The notes: a model not told the origin generated them from the letters alone. Counted from the stretch's first letter, positions 1 to 9,254 are shown. The stretch is DNA of 64,000 nucleotides from Mumia sp050632745 (GCF_050632745.1 NZ_JBODSD010000004.1:124001-188000); one strand, 5' to 3'. Numbers and translations are program-made.

Positions 1-1008
1 GTCCGAGGCGTCCACGCTGTCGGTGGTCGTCACACAGCTCCAGTCGAAGTCGAGCAGCGCCGTGCCGGACGTCGGCGGCCCCGACACCTTCAACGTCGCA
101 TTCAACGACGACAGCGCGGGGAACTGCCTCACGCCGGTGAATCCGTTCGTGGCCTCCGCGCTTCCGACGGTGAACGGGATGAGGTCGCCGTCCGCGGCGA
201 GGACCATCATCTGGGTGTTGGGCTTCGAGCTGTCGGCCCAGTCCTTCACCTCGTACTCCGGCGCGGCGCCCGCGCCACGTACGGAGATCGGGCTGCGCGC
301 CGGGTTGCTGTAGGTGCGAGGAACGGCGGCGACCGCTGCCTTGCCGAGGTTCAAGGCGCCCGTCACCCGCTGCAGCGACCCCCACCTGCCCACGAACTTC
401 ACGACCGTGCCGGTGTTCGTGACCAACGCGATCGTGGGCACCGTCCCAGGACTCCACCCTGCCGGGCTGTCCGCCGTGACGACCCCGCCGACGTAGGTCA
501 CTCCACTGGCAGGACCCAGCGAGAAGTGGAGCAGCGGGGTCTGCCCGACGCTCTTCACGTCGACCGAGCCGTCGGAGTAGCGCGCGACCATCCACGAGGC
601 TGTACGGCCACGCGCCGGGTCGGCTGCCACGACGGTCGAGTCGAGCAGCGTGCGCGTCGCCGACACGGTTCCGTTCCTCCACGTGGTGGTGAAGGGCGCC
701 ATCCGTGAGGACGTCTGCAGGCCCGACGTCGCTGCGAGGTCCTCGTGGCCATAGCCGTAGGCGACCGTCCCGAGCGCGGAGTTGGCGACGCGCCAGTGGT
801 TGCCGCCAGCGGTCAGAAGGAATGCGGGCTGCGTGGGAACCGAGACCTTGACCTGGGTCCCAGCGATCGTGGGGTCTACGTCGGCAGGCGCCTCGACACC
901 GGGCGGAAGCGGCGCGGCGGTCGCGGTCTGTGTTGCCACCATCGGCACCGTCAGCAGGGGGCCGACGAGGACCAGCGCGATCAACCCGGTGAAGCGTCGA
1001 CGTGACAT
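1..1008 (-). CDS. Secreted protein of unknown function, 3' end outside window
   Basis: An uninterrupted reading frame of 336 codons runs from an ATG at 1008 leftward to the window edge, so the C-terminus is missing. The first 35 or so residues form a signal peptide: basic MSRRRF, a hydrophobic stretch, then TATAA before a proline-rich mature start. The mature part is rich in Thr, Ser, Gly and Val, like secreted beta-rich proteins, and I recognise no catalytic motif. A GAGG ribosome site lies 7 nt before the ATG, and a TAGCGT -10 candidate lies at 1051-1056. The gene is divergent from the LuxR-type regulator, which may control it. Family unknown; that it is a real gene is fairly certain. Confidence 0.72.
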   Translation of the reverse strand, partial: MSRRRFTGLIALVLVGPLLTVPMVATQTATAAPLPPGVEAPADVDPTIAGTQVKVSVPTQPAFLLTAGGNHWRVANSALGTVAYGYGHEDLAATSGLQTSSRMAPFTTTWRNGTVSATRTLLDSTVVAADPARGRTASWMVARYSDGSVDVKSVGQTPLLHFSLGPASGVTYVGGVVTADSPAGWSPGTVPTIALVTNTGTVVKFVGRWGSLQRVTGALNLGKAAVAAVPRTYSNPARSPISVRGAGAAPEYEVKDWADSSKPNTQMMVLAADGDLIPFTVGSAEATNGFTGVRQFPALSSLNATLKVSGPPTSGTALLDFDWSCVTTTDSVDASD

Positions 1009-1081
1009 GACTGGACCTCGAATTCCCCCGACAGACTGTTCGCTGCGGCCACGCTAGGTCGGCTCACAGCGGGCGAGCATC

Positions 1082-1093
1082 GGGCAAATGCCC
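1082..1093. promoter_or_regulatory. Perfect short palindrome upstream of the LuxR-type gene
   Basis: GGGCA-AA-TGCCC is a 5-bp inverted repeat with a 2-bp spacer. It ends one base before the regulator's ATG at 1095, in the divergent intergenic region. It could be an autoregulatory operator, or chance in GC-rich DNA. Confidence 0.25.
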
Positions 1094-1094
1094 T

Positions 1095-3524
1095 ATGCGG
1101 GGAAGTCAGCGATGGTTGGATTCGGGTGTGAAGTCGCACCGGGCGCACAACCCGCATGCGGCGACCAGCTTCGGTCGCGACGATGACGTCGACGCTGTCG
1201 TCGGACTCGTGCGTGCGGGCCACCAGCTCGTCACGCTGACCGGGCGCGCGGGCGTCGGCAAGACGCATCTCGCGTACCGCGTCGCCGACACCCTCGCCGA
1301 GGAGCCACGCGGGACCGTCGCCGTCGTCCACCTGGCCGAGGTGGTCGCGCCGGAGCGCGTGCTTCCCGAGATCGCGGTCGCCCTCGATGTGGTGGTCCTT
1401 CCCGGGACGGACCTCACCGAGGCGATCGGGGCGCGCATCGGCGACCAGGGTGGTCTCCTCGTCCTCGACAACCTCGAGCACGTGCTTCCCGCTGCGGCCG
1501 ACATCGCGCGTCTGCTCGACCGTGTCCCGAGGCTGTCCGTACTGGCCACCAGCCAGACGTCGACCCGGTTGGATGCCGAGACGGTGCTGGTCGTGCGACC
1601 CCTGCCCGTCGACGCCTGCGTCGACCTGTACGCCGCACGTGCCGCCGCGATCGACAGCAGGTTCACGCTGGACGACCGCGAGGCGGTCGCGACGTTGTGC
1701 GAGGCCCTCGAAGGTCTGCCGCTCGCGATCGAGCTGGCTGCGGCCCGTAGTGCCGCGCTCCCCGCCCCGGAGCTGCTGCGCCTCTTCGAGGACCGGGCGC
1801 TCGGCGTCCTCGCGAGCCGCCGGGTCGACGTCGTCGAACGCCACCGCGGCCTGCACAGCGCGATCGCGTGGACCTACGACCGCCTGACCCCGTCGCAGCA
1901 GCGGCTGCTGCGACGGATCTCCGTGGCGCCGACGACGGTGACGCTCGAGGACGTCGAGGTGCTCGCCGGCTCCGAGGCCGAGACTGCGATCGACGAGCTG
2001 TCCACGCTCGTCGACTTCCACCTCGCCGATCTGGTCCGCGGCACCGCTCCCGCCCGGTACACCCTTCCGTCGTCGATCCGTGCCTTCGCCCTCTCCGAGC
2101 TGCGCGCACGTGACGAGCACGACGAGGCCGTCGCCGCGTACGTCGCCTGGCTCGGTCGTTGGGCACGCGACAAGGTCGAGGAGGCCACCACGCTCGACGA
2201 GGCGGCGACACGCAAGGAGATCGGCGCGGCCACCGAGAACCTCGTCCAGGGTGCCCGGACCGCGCTCGCGCTCGGCACGGTCGCCGACGCTGTCGACATC
2301 ACCCTCGCGGCCGCGCTGCGGTGGGCGCACGCGGGCTACCACAGCTCCCACCAGCGGCTGCTGGACGATGTGCTGCGCGAGGCCGCCGATCTCCGGACGG
2401 GGGCCCGGTCACGACTGACCGCGCTCCACGCCCTCATGCTCTTCCACACCGGCGATCAGGCGATGGCTCCCCGGATCACGGCGCTCCTCGACGAGGCAGA
2501 GGAGACGGGCCGCGCGGTGGAGGACGATGACGCGGTCCTGGAGTCGCACAGCTCCCGAGCGCTGACCAGTCCGCTCACCGGTGACCTGCCAGGCGTCATG
2601 CGGGCGGTGTCCGAAGGACTCCCGCTGGCGATGCGGACCGGCAACGACCGTTGGATCGCCCGCTTCGAGCTGCTCGCCGCAGCCGGCAACCGGCTCGCCG
2701 GCGACGACGAGCCGGCGATCGCTCTCGCGACCAGCGCCTACGCCCGCGCGAAGCGCACGAGCTACGGTGCCGCGCTCGTCGCGGGCGGCGCGATCCTCCG
2801 CCCGATGGCACTGAGCCACCCCGAGCTCGCGGTGGGCCTGCGCTCGACAGCCGACGACCTCGCGCTCGCACGGAAGATCGAGCTGCCCTGGTACGAGCTG
2901 GCGCTGCCTCCGATCGTCGCCCTCGAGGCGCTCGAGGAGGGAGAGGTCGATGCCGCCCGGGAGTCCCTGGTCGAGGCACTCACCCTCGTTCGTGGCTCAC
3001 GCACGCCCACACTCGTCGGCTATGCGCTGGTGGCAGCCTCCGAGCTGGCCGCCGCCACCGGGAAGGCCGAGCTTGCGCTCACGCTCGATGCGGCCGTCGA
3101 GCCGTTCCGGAGCGTCGTCGTCGCGAACTCCTCGCGGGAGCGCGCTGCACGGCACGCCGCGACCATGGACCGCTGCCGCGCCGAGCTTGGAGCCGAGGCA
3201 GGCGGCGCGACGGCCGCCGGCTCCCGCCTCACGCTGGACGAGGCCGTCCAGGTCGCCCTCTCCGAGCTCGGCGCACCTGGACCGAGCCGAGCTGTTGCCA
3301 CCCGACGACTCGGCGTCGCTGCTCCGCTCACCGATCGCCAGATGGAGGTGCTGAAGCTCCTCGCGACCGGGCTCTCCAACAAGGAGATCTCGGCGCAGCT
3401 GTTCATCGCCGAGAAGACGACCATGCACCACTGCGCGGCGATCTACCAGGCGCTCGGCGTACGCGGGCGCACCGAGGCCGTGGTCTGGGCAGCCCAGCAC
3501 GGGATGATCAGCGCCCCGTCGTGA
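1095..3524 (+). CDS. LuxR-family STAND ATPase transcriptional regulator
   Basis: This 809-residue protein has the large LuxR/STAND layout. A P-loop NTPase domain comes first, with Walker A GRAGVGKT at residues 50-57 and Walker B LLVLDN at 121-126. A long helical TPR-like middle region follows, then a C-terminal LuxR helix-turn-helix from about residue 745 (LTDRQMEVLKLLATGLSNKE). Such proteins are ATP- and ligand-dependent activators; the ligand cannot be inferred here. The ATG at 1095 lacks a Shine-Dalgarno sequence, and a GTG at 1128 is an alternative start that keeps all domains. The gene is divergent from a secreted-protein gene, a plausible target, and converges on miaB with 6 nt between stop codons. 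Confidence 0.88.
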   Translation: MRGSQRWLDSGVKSHRAHNPHAATSFGRDDDVDAVVGLVRAGHQLVTLTGRAGVGKTHLAYRVADTLAEEPRGTVAVVHLAEVVAPERVLPEIAVALDVVVLPGTDLTEAIGARIGDQGGLLVLDNLEHVLPAAADIARLLDRVPRLSVLATSQTSTRLDAETVLVVRPLPVDACVDLYAARAAAIDSRFTLDDREAVATLCEALEGLPLAIELAAARSAALPAPELLRLFEDRALGVLASRRVDVVERHRGLHSAIAWTYDRLTPSQQRLLRRISVAPTTVTLEDVEVLAGSEAETAIDELSTLVDFHLADLVRGTAPARYTLPSSIRAFALSELRARDEHDEAVAAYVAWLGRWARDKVEEATTLDEAATRKEIGAATENLVQGARTALALGTVADAVDITLAAALRWAHAGYHSSHQRLLDDVLREAADLRTGARSRLTALHALMLFHTGDQAMAPRITALLDEAEETGRAVEDDDAVLESHSSRALTSPLTGDLPGVMRAVSEGLPLAMRTGNDRWIARFELLAAAGNRLAGDDEPAIALATSAYARAKRTSYGAALVAGGAILRPMALSHPELAVGLRSTADDLALARKIELPWYELALPPIVALEALEEGEVDAARESLVEALTLVRGSRTPTLVGYALVAASELAAATGKAELALTLDAAVEPFRSVVVANSSRERAARHAATMDRCRAELGAEAGGATAAGSRLTLDEAVQVALSELGAPGPSRAVATRRLGVAAPLTDRQMEVLKLLATGLSNKEISAQLFIAEKTTMHHCAAIYQALGVRGRTEAVVWAAQHGMISAPS

Positions 3525-3530
3525 CCCCGG

Positions 3531-5024
3531 TCAGCAGGCGCAGGCCGGCCCGTCGATGGCGGGCAGCGAGGCCGGGGCGCCGACCCTCGGCATCCCGAGC
3601 CCGACCCCGGCCGGCGCGGGCGCGGCGTTGCGCGCCTCCCAGGCGTCGCCTGCGCGGGTGCGTCGCACGGCCAGCGGAGCCCCGTCGGCCATGAGGTGGT
3701 GCGGTGCCGCCTGGGTGATGACGGTCTCGACGACGTCGCCCGGACGCACCTCGACTCCCTCCGGACGCGCGAAGTGCACGAGCCGGTTGTCGCGCGCCCG
3801 CCCGGTGAGCCGGTGGGTGGCCTCGTCCTTCTTGCCGCCGCGACCCGCGCTGGTGTCGGCGACCATGAGCTCCACCGTGGTCCCGACGAGGGCCTTGTTC
3901 TCGTCCCACGCGATCTCGTTGACGAGCGCGACCAGCCGGTCGTACCGCTCCTGGACGACCGCCTTGGGCAGCTGGTCGTCCATGGTGGCGGCCGGAGTGC
4001 CGGGGCGCGGGGAGTACTGGAACGTGTACGCCGAGGTGAACCGCGCCTGGCGTACGACGTCCATGGTCTCGAGGAAGTCCTCCTCGGTCTCGCCGGGGAA
4101 GCCGACGATGATGTCGGTGGTGATCGCGGCGTCCGGCATCGCGGCGCGGACGCGCTCGATGATGCCGAGGTAGCGGTCCTTGCGGTACGACCGGCGCATC
4201 GCCTTGAGCACCCGGTCGGACCCGGACTGGAGCGGCATGTGCAGCTGCGGCATCACGTTGGGCGTCTCCGCCATCGCGGCGATGACGTCGTCCGAGAACG
4301 CGGCCGGGTGCGGCGAGGTGAACCGGACCCGCTCCAGCCCCTCGATCTCGCCGCAGGCGCGCAGCAGCTTGCCGAACGCCAGCTTGTCGCCGAACTCCAC
4401 GCCGTACGAGTTCACGTTCTGACCGAGCAGCGTGACCTCGACGACGCCCTCGGCGACCAGCGCCTCGATCTCGGCGAGGATCTCGCCCGGACGGCGGTCC
4501 TTCTCCTTGCCGCGCAGGCTCGGGACGATGCAGAACGTGCAGGTGTTGTTGCAGCCCACGCTGATCGACACCCACGCCGCGAACGCCGACTCGCGCTTGG
4601 TCGGCAGCGTCGACGGGAAGACCTCGAGCGACTCGAGGATCTCGACCTGGCTCTCCTCCTGGACCCGCGCGCGGTCGAGCAGCGCGGGCAGGGAGCCGAT
4701 GTTGTGGGTGCCGAAGACGACGTCGACGTACGGGGCGCGCTTCGTGATCGTGTCGCGGTCCTTCTGGGCGAGGCAGCCGCCGACGGCGATCTGCATGCCT
4801 GGGTTCTCGCGCTTGAGGCTGGCGACGTGGCCGAGCGTGCCGTACAGGCGGTTGTCGGCGTTCTCGCGGACGGCGCACGTGTTGAACACGATCACGTCGG
4901 CGGGCTTCACCGGGTCGGACGGTGCGGCGACGTAGCCGGCGTCCTCGAGCAGGCCGGAGAGGCGCTCGGAGTCGTGCACGTTCATCTGGCACCCGTAGGT
5001 GCGCACCTCGTAGGTCTTGGTCAT
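3531..5024 (-). CDS. miaB: tRNA-2-methylthio-N6-dimethylallyladenosine synthase MiaB
   Basis: MiaB is a radical-SAM methylthiotransferase that turns i6A37 into ms2i6A37 in tRNAs reading U-starting codons. The 497-residue protein has the N-terminal UPF0004 domain with cluster cysteines C12, C50 and C84, then the radical-SAM motif CNNTCTFC (C158, C162, C165), and a C-terminal TRAM-like region. The tail, with GLGMPRVGAP and a final CAC, looks like actinobacterial MiaB tails. The start ATG overlaps the stop of the HAD gene by 4 nt (ATGA), so translation is probably coupled. In mycobacteria miaB also lies near recA-recX, as it does here at about 9 kb distance. Confidence 0.96.
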   Translation of the reverse strand: MTKTYEVRTYGCQMNVHDSERLSGLLEDAGYVAAPSDPVKPADVIVFNTCAVRENADNRLYGTLGHVASLKRENPGMQIAVGGCLAQKDRDTITKRAPYVDVVFGTHNIGSLPALLDRARVQEESQVEILESLEVFPSTLPTKRESAFAAWVSISVGCNNTCTFCIVPSLRGKEKDRRPGEILAEIEALVAEGVVEVTLLGQNVNSYGVEFGDKLAFGKLLRACGEIEGLERVRFTSPHPAAFSDDVIAAMAETPNVMPQLHMPLQSGSDRVLKAMRRSYRKDRYLGIIERVRAAMPDAAITTDIIVGFPGETEEDFLETMDVVRQARFTSAYTFQYSPRPGTPAATMDDQLPKAVVQERYDRLVALVNEIAWDENKALVGTTVELMVADTSAGRGGKKDEATHRLTGRARDNRLVHFARPEGVEVRPGDVVETVITQAAPHHLMADGAPLAVRRTRAGDAWEARNAAPAPAGVGLGMPRVGAPASLPAIDGPACAC

Positions 5025-5725
5025 AGCCCTCCCAGGGTACGGGCCAGGGCGCCGACGAGGCCGTCGAGCCCGTCGAACCGGGCGTCGAAGACGTCAGCGG
5101 GTGTCGGCGGGTCTCCGACCGGTCGACGGACGTACGCCGTACGCATGCCGCAGGCCTGCGCCCCGCGGAGGTCCCACGCGTGCGCGGCGACCATCAGCAC
5201 CCGGTCCGGCGGGCATCCGGCGGCGTCGAGGGCGAGCCGGTAGACCTCGGGCGCCGGCTTGTAGGCGCCGGCCGACTCGCTGGACAGCGCGAGGTGCCAG
5301 CGCAGCCCGGCGTGGGCGTCGAGGCGCAGCAGCGCGGCGCGGCTGGCGTTGGAGAGCCCGACGACCGGGAGGAGCCGCCCCAGCCGTTCGAGGCCGGCGA
5401 CGGAGTCCTCCCACGTCGGCAGCCGCTGCCCGGCCGTGGCCAGCTGGCTGACGACCTCCGGGTCGGAGATGCCCGCGCGGGCGGCGACCTCCTCGGCCGC
5501 CTCGGCGTCGAGGGCCTCGCTGCTGACATAGGCACGGTGACCGTCCGCGATGCGCCGCTGCTCCCCCTCGACGCGCCGCTGCCAGGTGGCGAGCAGCTCC
5601 TCGACCTCCGGTGCCTTGGCATCGGGCACCGCCTCGCGGATCCCGGCGCGGAGTCCGCTCGGCTCGTCGACCAGCGTCCCGAGGACGTCGAACACGATCA
5701 CGTCGATGTCGCGGAGGCCTGTCAT
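5021..5725 (-). CDS. HAD-superfamily hydrolase, type II haloacid-dehalogenase-like
   Basis: The 234-residue protein has the HAD motifs in order. Motif I is VFDVLGT with nucleophile D13, motif II is GLSNAS, a conserved lysine sits in AGAYKPAPEVY, and motif III is MVAAHAWDLRGA. The last is typical of the L-2-haloacid dehalogenase (type II) branch. The true substrate may be a phosphate ester or haloacid; I cannot tell. The gene precedes miaB and overlaps it by 4 nt. A hexamer resembling a -10 box (GAACGT, 5732-5737) lies 6 nt upstream of the ATG, so a leaderless transcript is possible. Confidence 0.85.
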   Translation of the reverse strand: MTGLRDIDVIVFDVLGTLVDEPSGLRAGIREAVPDAKAPEVEELLATWQRRVEGEQRRIADGHRAYVSSEALDAEAAEEVAARAGISDPEVVSQLATAGQRLPTWEDSVAGLERLGRLLPVVGLSNASRAALLRLDAHAGLRWHLALSSESAGAYKPAPEVYRLALDAAGCPPDRVLMVAAHAWDLRGAQACGMRTAYVRRPVGDPPTPADVFDARFDGLDGLVGALARTLGGL

Positions 5726-5770
5726 GCGGTCACGTTCTCACAACAACCGGCACGCCCTTGTCGCGCCGAG

Positions 5771-5800
5771 TTGGCCCCTGCGCGCGCCGCGCCTTACGTT
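5771..5800 (+). promoter_or_regulatory. Candidate gluABCD promoter, leaderless type
   Basis: TTGGCC at 5771-5776 and TACGTT at 5795-5800 are separated by 18 nt. The -10 box ends 7 nt before the gluA ATG at 5808 and no ribosome site is visible, so transcription probably starts at or next to the A of the start codon. Confidence 0.45.
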
Positions 5801-5807
5801 GTCTCAC

Positions 5808-6605
5808 ATGTCGGATGACTCGTACGACTCGCCCTACGCTGCGTCGCCCGCCGGCTCCACTGCGACCGACACCGCCATGGTTGCCATGGACGACGTCCAG
5901 AAGTGGTTCGGCGACCTGCACGTCCTCAAGGACATCACCCTCCACGTGAAACCCGGCGAGGTCGTCGTCGTCATCGGCCCCTCCGGATCGGGCAAGTCGA
6001 CGCTCTGCCGTGCGATCAACCGCCTGGAGCCGATCAACGAGGGCACGATCGCCATCGACGGGAGCCTGCTCCCCGAGGAGGGCCGCAAGCTCGCGCAGCT
6101 CCGCGCGGACGTCGGGATGGTGTTCCAGTCGTTCAACCTCTTCGCCCACAAGACCGTCCTCGAGAACGTCATGCTCGGACCGGTCAAGGTGCGCAAGAAG
6201 TCGAAGGGGGACGCCGAGAAGCGCGCGATGGAGCTGCTCAAGCGCGTCGGCGTCGACTCGCAGGCCAACAAGTTCCCTGCTCAGCTGTCCGGCGGGCAGC
6301 AGCAGCGCGTCGCGATCGCCCGCGCGCTCGCGATGGACCCGAAGGTCATGCTCTTCGACGAGCCGACCTCGGCGCTCGACCCCGAGATGATCAAGGAAGT
6401 GCTCGACACGATGGTCGCGCTGGCGAAGGCCGGCATGACCATGATCGTCGTGACGCACGAGATGGGCTTCGCCCGTACGGCCGCCGACCGCGTCGTCTTC
6501 ATGGCCGACGGCCAGATCCTCGAGGAGTCCACTCCTCAGGAGTTCTTCGACAACCCGCAGACCGATCGTGCGAAGGACTTCCTCGCGAAGATCCTCAAGC
6601 ACTGA
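5808..6605 (+). CDS. gluA: Glutamate-type ABC transporter ATP-binding protein
   Basis: This 265-residue ATPase energises polar amino acid uptake with the GluB, GluC and GluD proteins encoded downstream. Walker A GPSGSGKS is at residues 57-64, the Q-loop sits near GMVFQSFNLFAHKTV, the signature is LSGGQQQR, and Walker B is VMLFDEPTSALD. These match the GlnQ/GluA branch. The ATG at 5808 is preferred because of the spacing to the TACGTT box; an ATG at 5877 would remove a poorly conserved leader of 23 residues and is the alternative. About 90 nt separate the stop from gluB. Confidence 0.93.
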   Translation: MSDDSYDSPYAASPAGSTATDTAMVAMDDVQKWFGDLHVLKDITLHVKPGEVVVVIGPSGSGKSTLCRAINRLEPINEGTIAIDGSLLPEEGRKLAQLRADVGMVFQSFNLFAHKTVLENVMLGPVKVRKKSKGDAEKRAMELLKRVGVDSQANKFPAQLSGGQQQRVAIARALAMDPKVMLFDEPTSALDPEMIKEVLDTMVALAKAGMTMIVVTHEMGFARTAADRVVFMADGQILEESTPQEFFDNPQTDRAKDFLAKILKH

Positions 6606-6698
6606 CCGCTCACGTACGACCCCCTCACCGCACCGAGTCAGTACCGACCGACAACCGGAGCCGCAGCAGCGGCGCTCGTGAAGACAAAGGGAGAAGTC

Positions 6699-7607
6699 AT
6701 GAAGATCCGAAGGACCAAGATCGCTGTCGTCGCCGCCGCGGCAGCCCTCGCGCTCGCCGGGTGCGGAAGTGCTGGTGAGGACGACAGCGACAACGGCGAC
6801 GGCGGGGACGGGGGCGGGTTCAGCCCCGAGGTCGTCTCGGATGCCTCGTTCGACGCCGGCTCCCGTCCGCAGGAGATCGCCGACGCGGGCACCGTCAAGA
6901 TCGGCGTGAAGTTCGACCAGCCGGGCATCGGCTTCAAGTCGGCCACCTCGGACACGCCGGAGGGCTTCGACCCCAACATGGGCAAGATCCTCGCCGCGAA
7001 GCTCGGCATCCCGGCCGACAAGATCGAGTGGGTCGAGACGATCTCCGACAACCGCGAGCCGTTCCTCGAGAACAGCACCGTCGACTTCGTGATCGCCTCG
7101 TACTCGATCACCGACGAGCGTCGTCAGGTCGTCGGCCAGGCCGGGCCGTACTACGTGACCGGCCAGCAGCTGCTGGTCGCCGCGGACGACGACTCGATCA
7201 ACGGGCCCGACGACCTCAGCGGCAAGAAGGTCTGCTCGGTGACCGGCTCGACGTCGATCAAGACGGTCGAGGAGCAGTACGGCGCCACGCCGGCCGGCTT
7301 CGACACCTACTCGGAGTGCGTCGAGCAGCTCAAGTCCGGCTCCGTCGACGCGGTGACGACCGACGGCGCGATCCTCGCCGGCTACGCGGCCGAGGACCCC
7401 GACGCCCTCAAGGTCGTCGGTGAGCCGTTCTCCGAGGAGCGCTACGGCATCGGCTACAACAAGGACGCCGCCGGCATGTGCGAGTTCATCAACACGACGC
7501 TGGAGGGCGCGTTCGAGGACGGCGAGTGGGAGGCTGCCTTCGACGACTCGCTCGGCAAGGGCGGCATCGACCTGCCGGACACGCCGACCCTCGATCCCTG
7601 CCCGTGA
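6699..7607 (+). CDS. gluB: Glutamate-type ABC transporter substrate-binding lipoprotein
   Basis: The 302-residue extracellular solute-binding protein captures the amino acid for the GluACD transporter. It has a lipoprotein signal (MKIRRTKIAV, hydrophobic core, lipobox ALAGC with Cys22). A Gly/Asp/Ser-rich linker and the two-lobed family 3 fold follow, including TSDTPEGFDPNMGKILAAK and DFVIASYSITDERR. The ATG at 6699 follows AAGGGAGAA at a good distance; an in-frame GTG at 6678 lies upstream of that ribosome site and is unlikely. Glutamate specificity comes from similarity to corynebacterial GluB and operon layout, so glutamine or aspartate remain possible. Confidence 0.92.
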   Translation: MKIRRTKIAVVAAAAALALAGCGSAGEDDSDNGDGGDGGGFSPEVVSDASFDAGSRPQEIADAGTVKIGVKFDQPGIGFKSATSDTPEGFDPNMGKILAAKLGIPADKIEWVETISDNREPFLENSTVDFVIASYSITDERRQVVGQAGPYYVTGQQLLVAADDDSINGPDDLSGKKVCSVTGSTSIKTVEEQYGATPAGFDTYSECVEQLKSGSVDAVTTDGAILAGYAAEDPDALKVVGEPFSEERYGIGYNKDAAGMCEFINTTLEGAFEDGEWEAAFDDSLGKGGIDLPDTPTLDPCP

Positions 7608-7614
7608 TCCCGGC

Positions 7615-7648
7615 GGTGACGGGGCCGGTCCACGCCGGCCCCGTCACC
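7615..7648 (+). terminator. Perfect 14-bp stem-loop between gluB and gluC
   Basis: GGTGACGGGGCCGG (7615-7628) pairs perfectly with CCGGCCCCGTCACC (7635-7648) around the loop TCCACG. No T-run follows, so this is more likely an mRNA-stabilising or attenuating hairpin than a full terminator. Its position after the binding-protein gene suits the need for more GluB than permease. Confidence 0.75.
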
Positions 7649-7686
7649 AGGCCTGTCCAACCCTCGACCTCGTGAGGAGGTGACAC

Positions 7687-8334
7687 GTGGACGCTCTGAC
7701 CGAGAACTGGGACATCATTCTCGAAGGGTTCGTGAAGACCCTGCAGCTGCTGGTCGGCGCTGGCGCGCTGGCGCTCGTCATCGGCACGATCATCGCGATG
7801 TTCCGGGTCAGCCCCGTCCCCGTGCTGCGCGGCACCGGCAAGGTGTACGTCGCGATCTTCCGCAACAGCCCGCTCCTCGTGCTGCTGCTCATCACCTACT
7901 ACGGGCTTCCGCAGCTCGGGATCAACCCGAGCTTCTACTGGAAGATCGTCCTCGCGATGGGCCTCTACACCGGCGCCTTCGTGGCGGAGTCCCTGCGGTC
8001 CGGCATCAACGGCATCCCGCTCGGGCAGGCCGAGGCGTCGCGCTCGCTGGGATTCACCTTCGGCCAGTCGATGACGCAGGTCGTGCTCCCGCAGGCGTTC
8101 CGCAACGTGGTCCCGCCGCTGGCGAGCGTCTTCATCGCGCTCACCAAGAACACGTCGCTCGCGATGTCGTTCGGCGTCGCCGAGGCGGCGTTCCGCATGA
8201 AGGGCCTTCTGAACGACTACGCAGCGGACCGGTGGACGATCTTCATCGGGATCTCCCTCGGCTACATCATCATCGTCGAGGTCATCTCGCTCAGCGCGGC
8301 CCTGCTGGAGCGCCGCTGGAAGGTGGAGCGATGA
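7687..8334 (+). CDS. gluC: Glutamate-type ABC transporter permease
   Basis: This 215-residue inner-membrane permease of the HisM/GlnP class has about five hydrophobic segments. Its EAA loop, GQAEASRSLGFTFGQSMTQV followed by VLPQAF, contacts the ATPase. The GTG start is preceded by GAGGAGG at 7675-7681, a strong ribosome site just after the gluB-gluC hairpin. The stop overlaps the gluD start by 4 nt (ATGA). It pairs with GluD as the heterodimeric channel. Confidence 0.93.
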   Translation: MDALTENWDIILEGFVKTLQLLVGAGALALVIGTIIAMFRVSPVPVLRGTGKVYVAIFRNSPLLVLLLITYYGLPQLGINPSFYWKIVLAMGLYTGAFVAESLRSGINGIPLGQAEASRSLGFTFGQSMTQVVLPQAFRNVVPPLASVFIALTKNTSLAMSFGVAEAAFRMKGLLNDYAADRWTIFIGISLGYIIIVEVISLSAALLERRWKVER

Positions 8335-9251
8335 GCCAGAGCACCGTCCTGTACGACACGCCCGGTCCTCGGGCCAGTCGCCTCTACCGAACCATCGGGG
8401 TCATCGCGGTCATCGCGCTGCTCCTTCTCGGACTGCTGATCGTCAACGTGCTCTACCAGAACGACCAGCTCGAGTACGAGATCTGGGAGCCGTTCGTCAC
8501 GCCGGCATTCATGGAGCTCCTCTGGCAGGGGCTGCTCAACACGCTGAAGGCAGCCGTCTTCGCGATCGTCGGCGCGCTCGTCTTCGGCGTGGTCTTCGGG
8601 ATCGGCAAACTGTCGGAGCACCGCATCATCCGCTGGCCCTGCTGGCTCGTCGTCGAGTTCTTCCGCGCCGTGCCCCTGCTGATCCTCATCATCTTCATCT
8701 GGTCGCTCTACTCGCTGCAGCTCGACAAGTCGTTCCAGGCGCTGGTCGCCGGCCTGGTGCTCTACAACGGTTCCGTGCTGGCCGAGGTGTTCCGGGCCGG
8801 CATCAACGCGGTCCCGAAGGGACAGGCGGAGGCGGCGTACGCGCTCGGCATGCGCAAGTACCAGGTCATGAGCTCGGTCCTCATGCCGCAGGCGGTCAAG
8901 ATCATGCTGCCGTCGATCATCAGCCAGTGCATCGTCGCCCTGAAGGACACGTCGCTCGGCTTCGTCATCCTGGCTCCGGGCCTGACCACGGTCGGCCGCG
9001 AGATCTGGCGCCAGTTCGGCAACTACCTCGCGACGGCGCTCGTCCTGCTGGTGATCTACCTGGTCATCAACCTGCTGCTCGACTGGCTCGGGCGCTGGGT
9101 GGAGCGCAAGTACTCCGGCGGCCGCAAGCTCGACGTCGGCGCGGTCGGTGCCCTCGGCGAGCAGGAGCGGAACGCCCAGGCGGAGGTCGAAGCGGCGCGG
9201 CAGACCGCGACGAAGGGCGGCGCCGGCACCGGTGCCGGAGGCTTCCAGTAA
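8331..9251 (+). CDS. gluD: Glutamate-type ABC transporter permease
   Basis: This is the second permease subunit, 306 residues, starting at the ATG that overlaps the gluC stop. It has an N-terminal hydrophobic anchor (GVIAVIALLLLGLLIVNVL), further membrane segments and the EAA loop GQAEAAYALGMRKYQVMSSV with VLMPQAVKIMLP. Compared with GluC it carries a periplasmic insertion after the first helix and a C-terminal Ala/Gly/Glu tail of about 40 residues, both common in GluD. The operon ends here; the next gene is convergent with only 3 nt between stops. Confidence 0.92.
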   Translation: MSQSTVLYDTPGPRASRLYRTIGVIAVIALLLLGLLIVNVLYQNDQLEYEIWEPFVTPAFMELLWQGLLNTLKAAVFAIVGALVFGVVFGIGKLSEHRIIRWPCWLVVEFFRAVPLLILIIFIWSLYSLQLDKSFQALVAGLVLYNGSVLAEVFRAGINAVPKGQAEAAYALGMRKYQVMSSVLMPQAVKIMLPSIISQCIVALKDTSLGFVILAPGLTTVGREIWRQFGNYLATALVLLVIYLVINLLLDWLGRWVERKYSGGRKLDVGAVGALGEQERNAQAEVEAARQTATKGGAGTGAGGFQ

Positions 9252-9254
9252 GCC

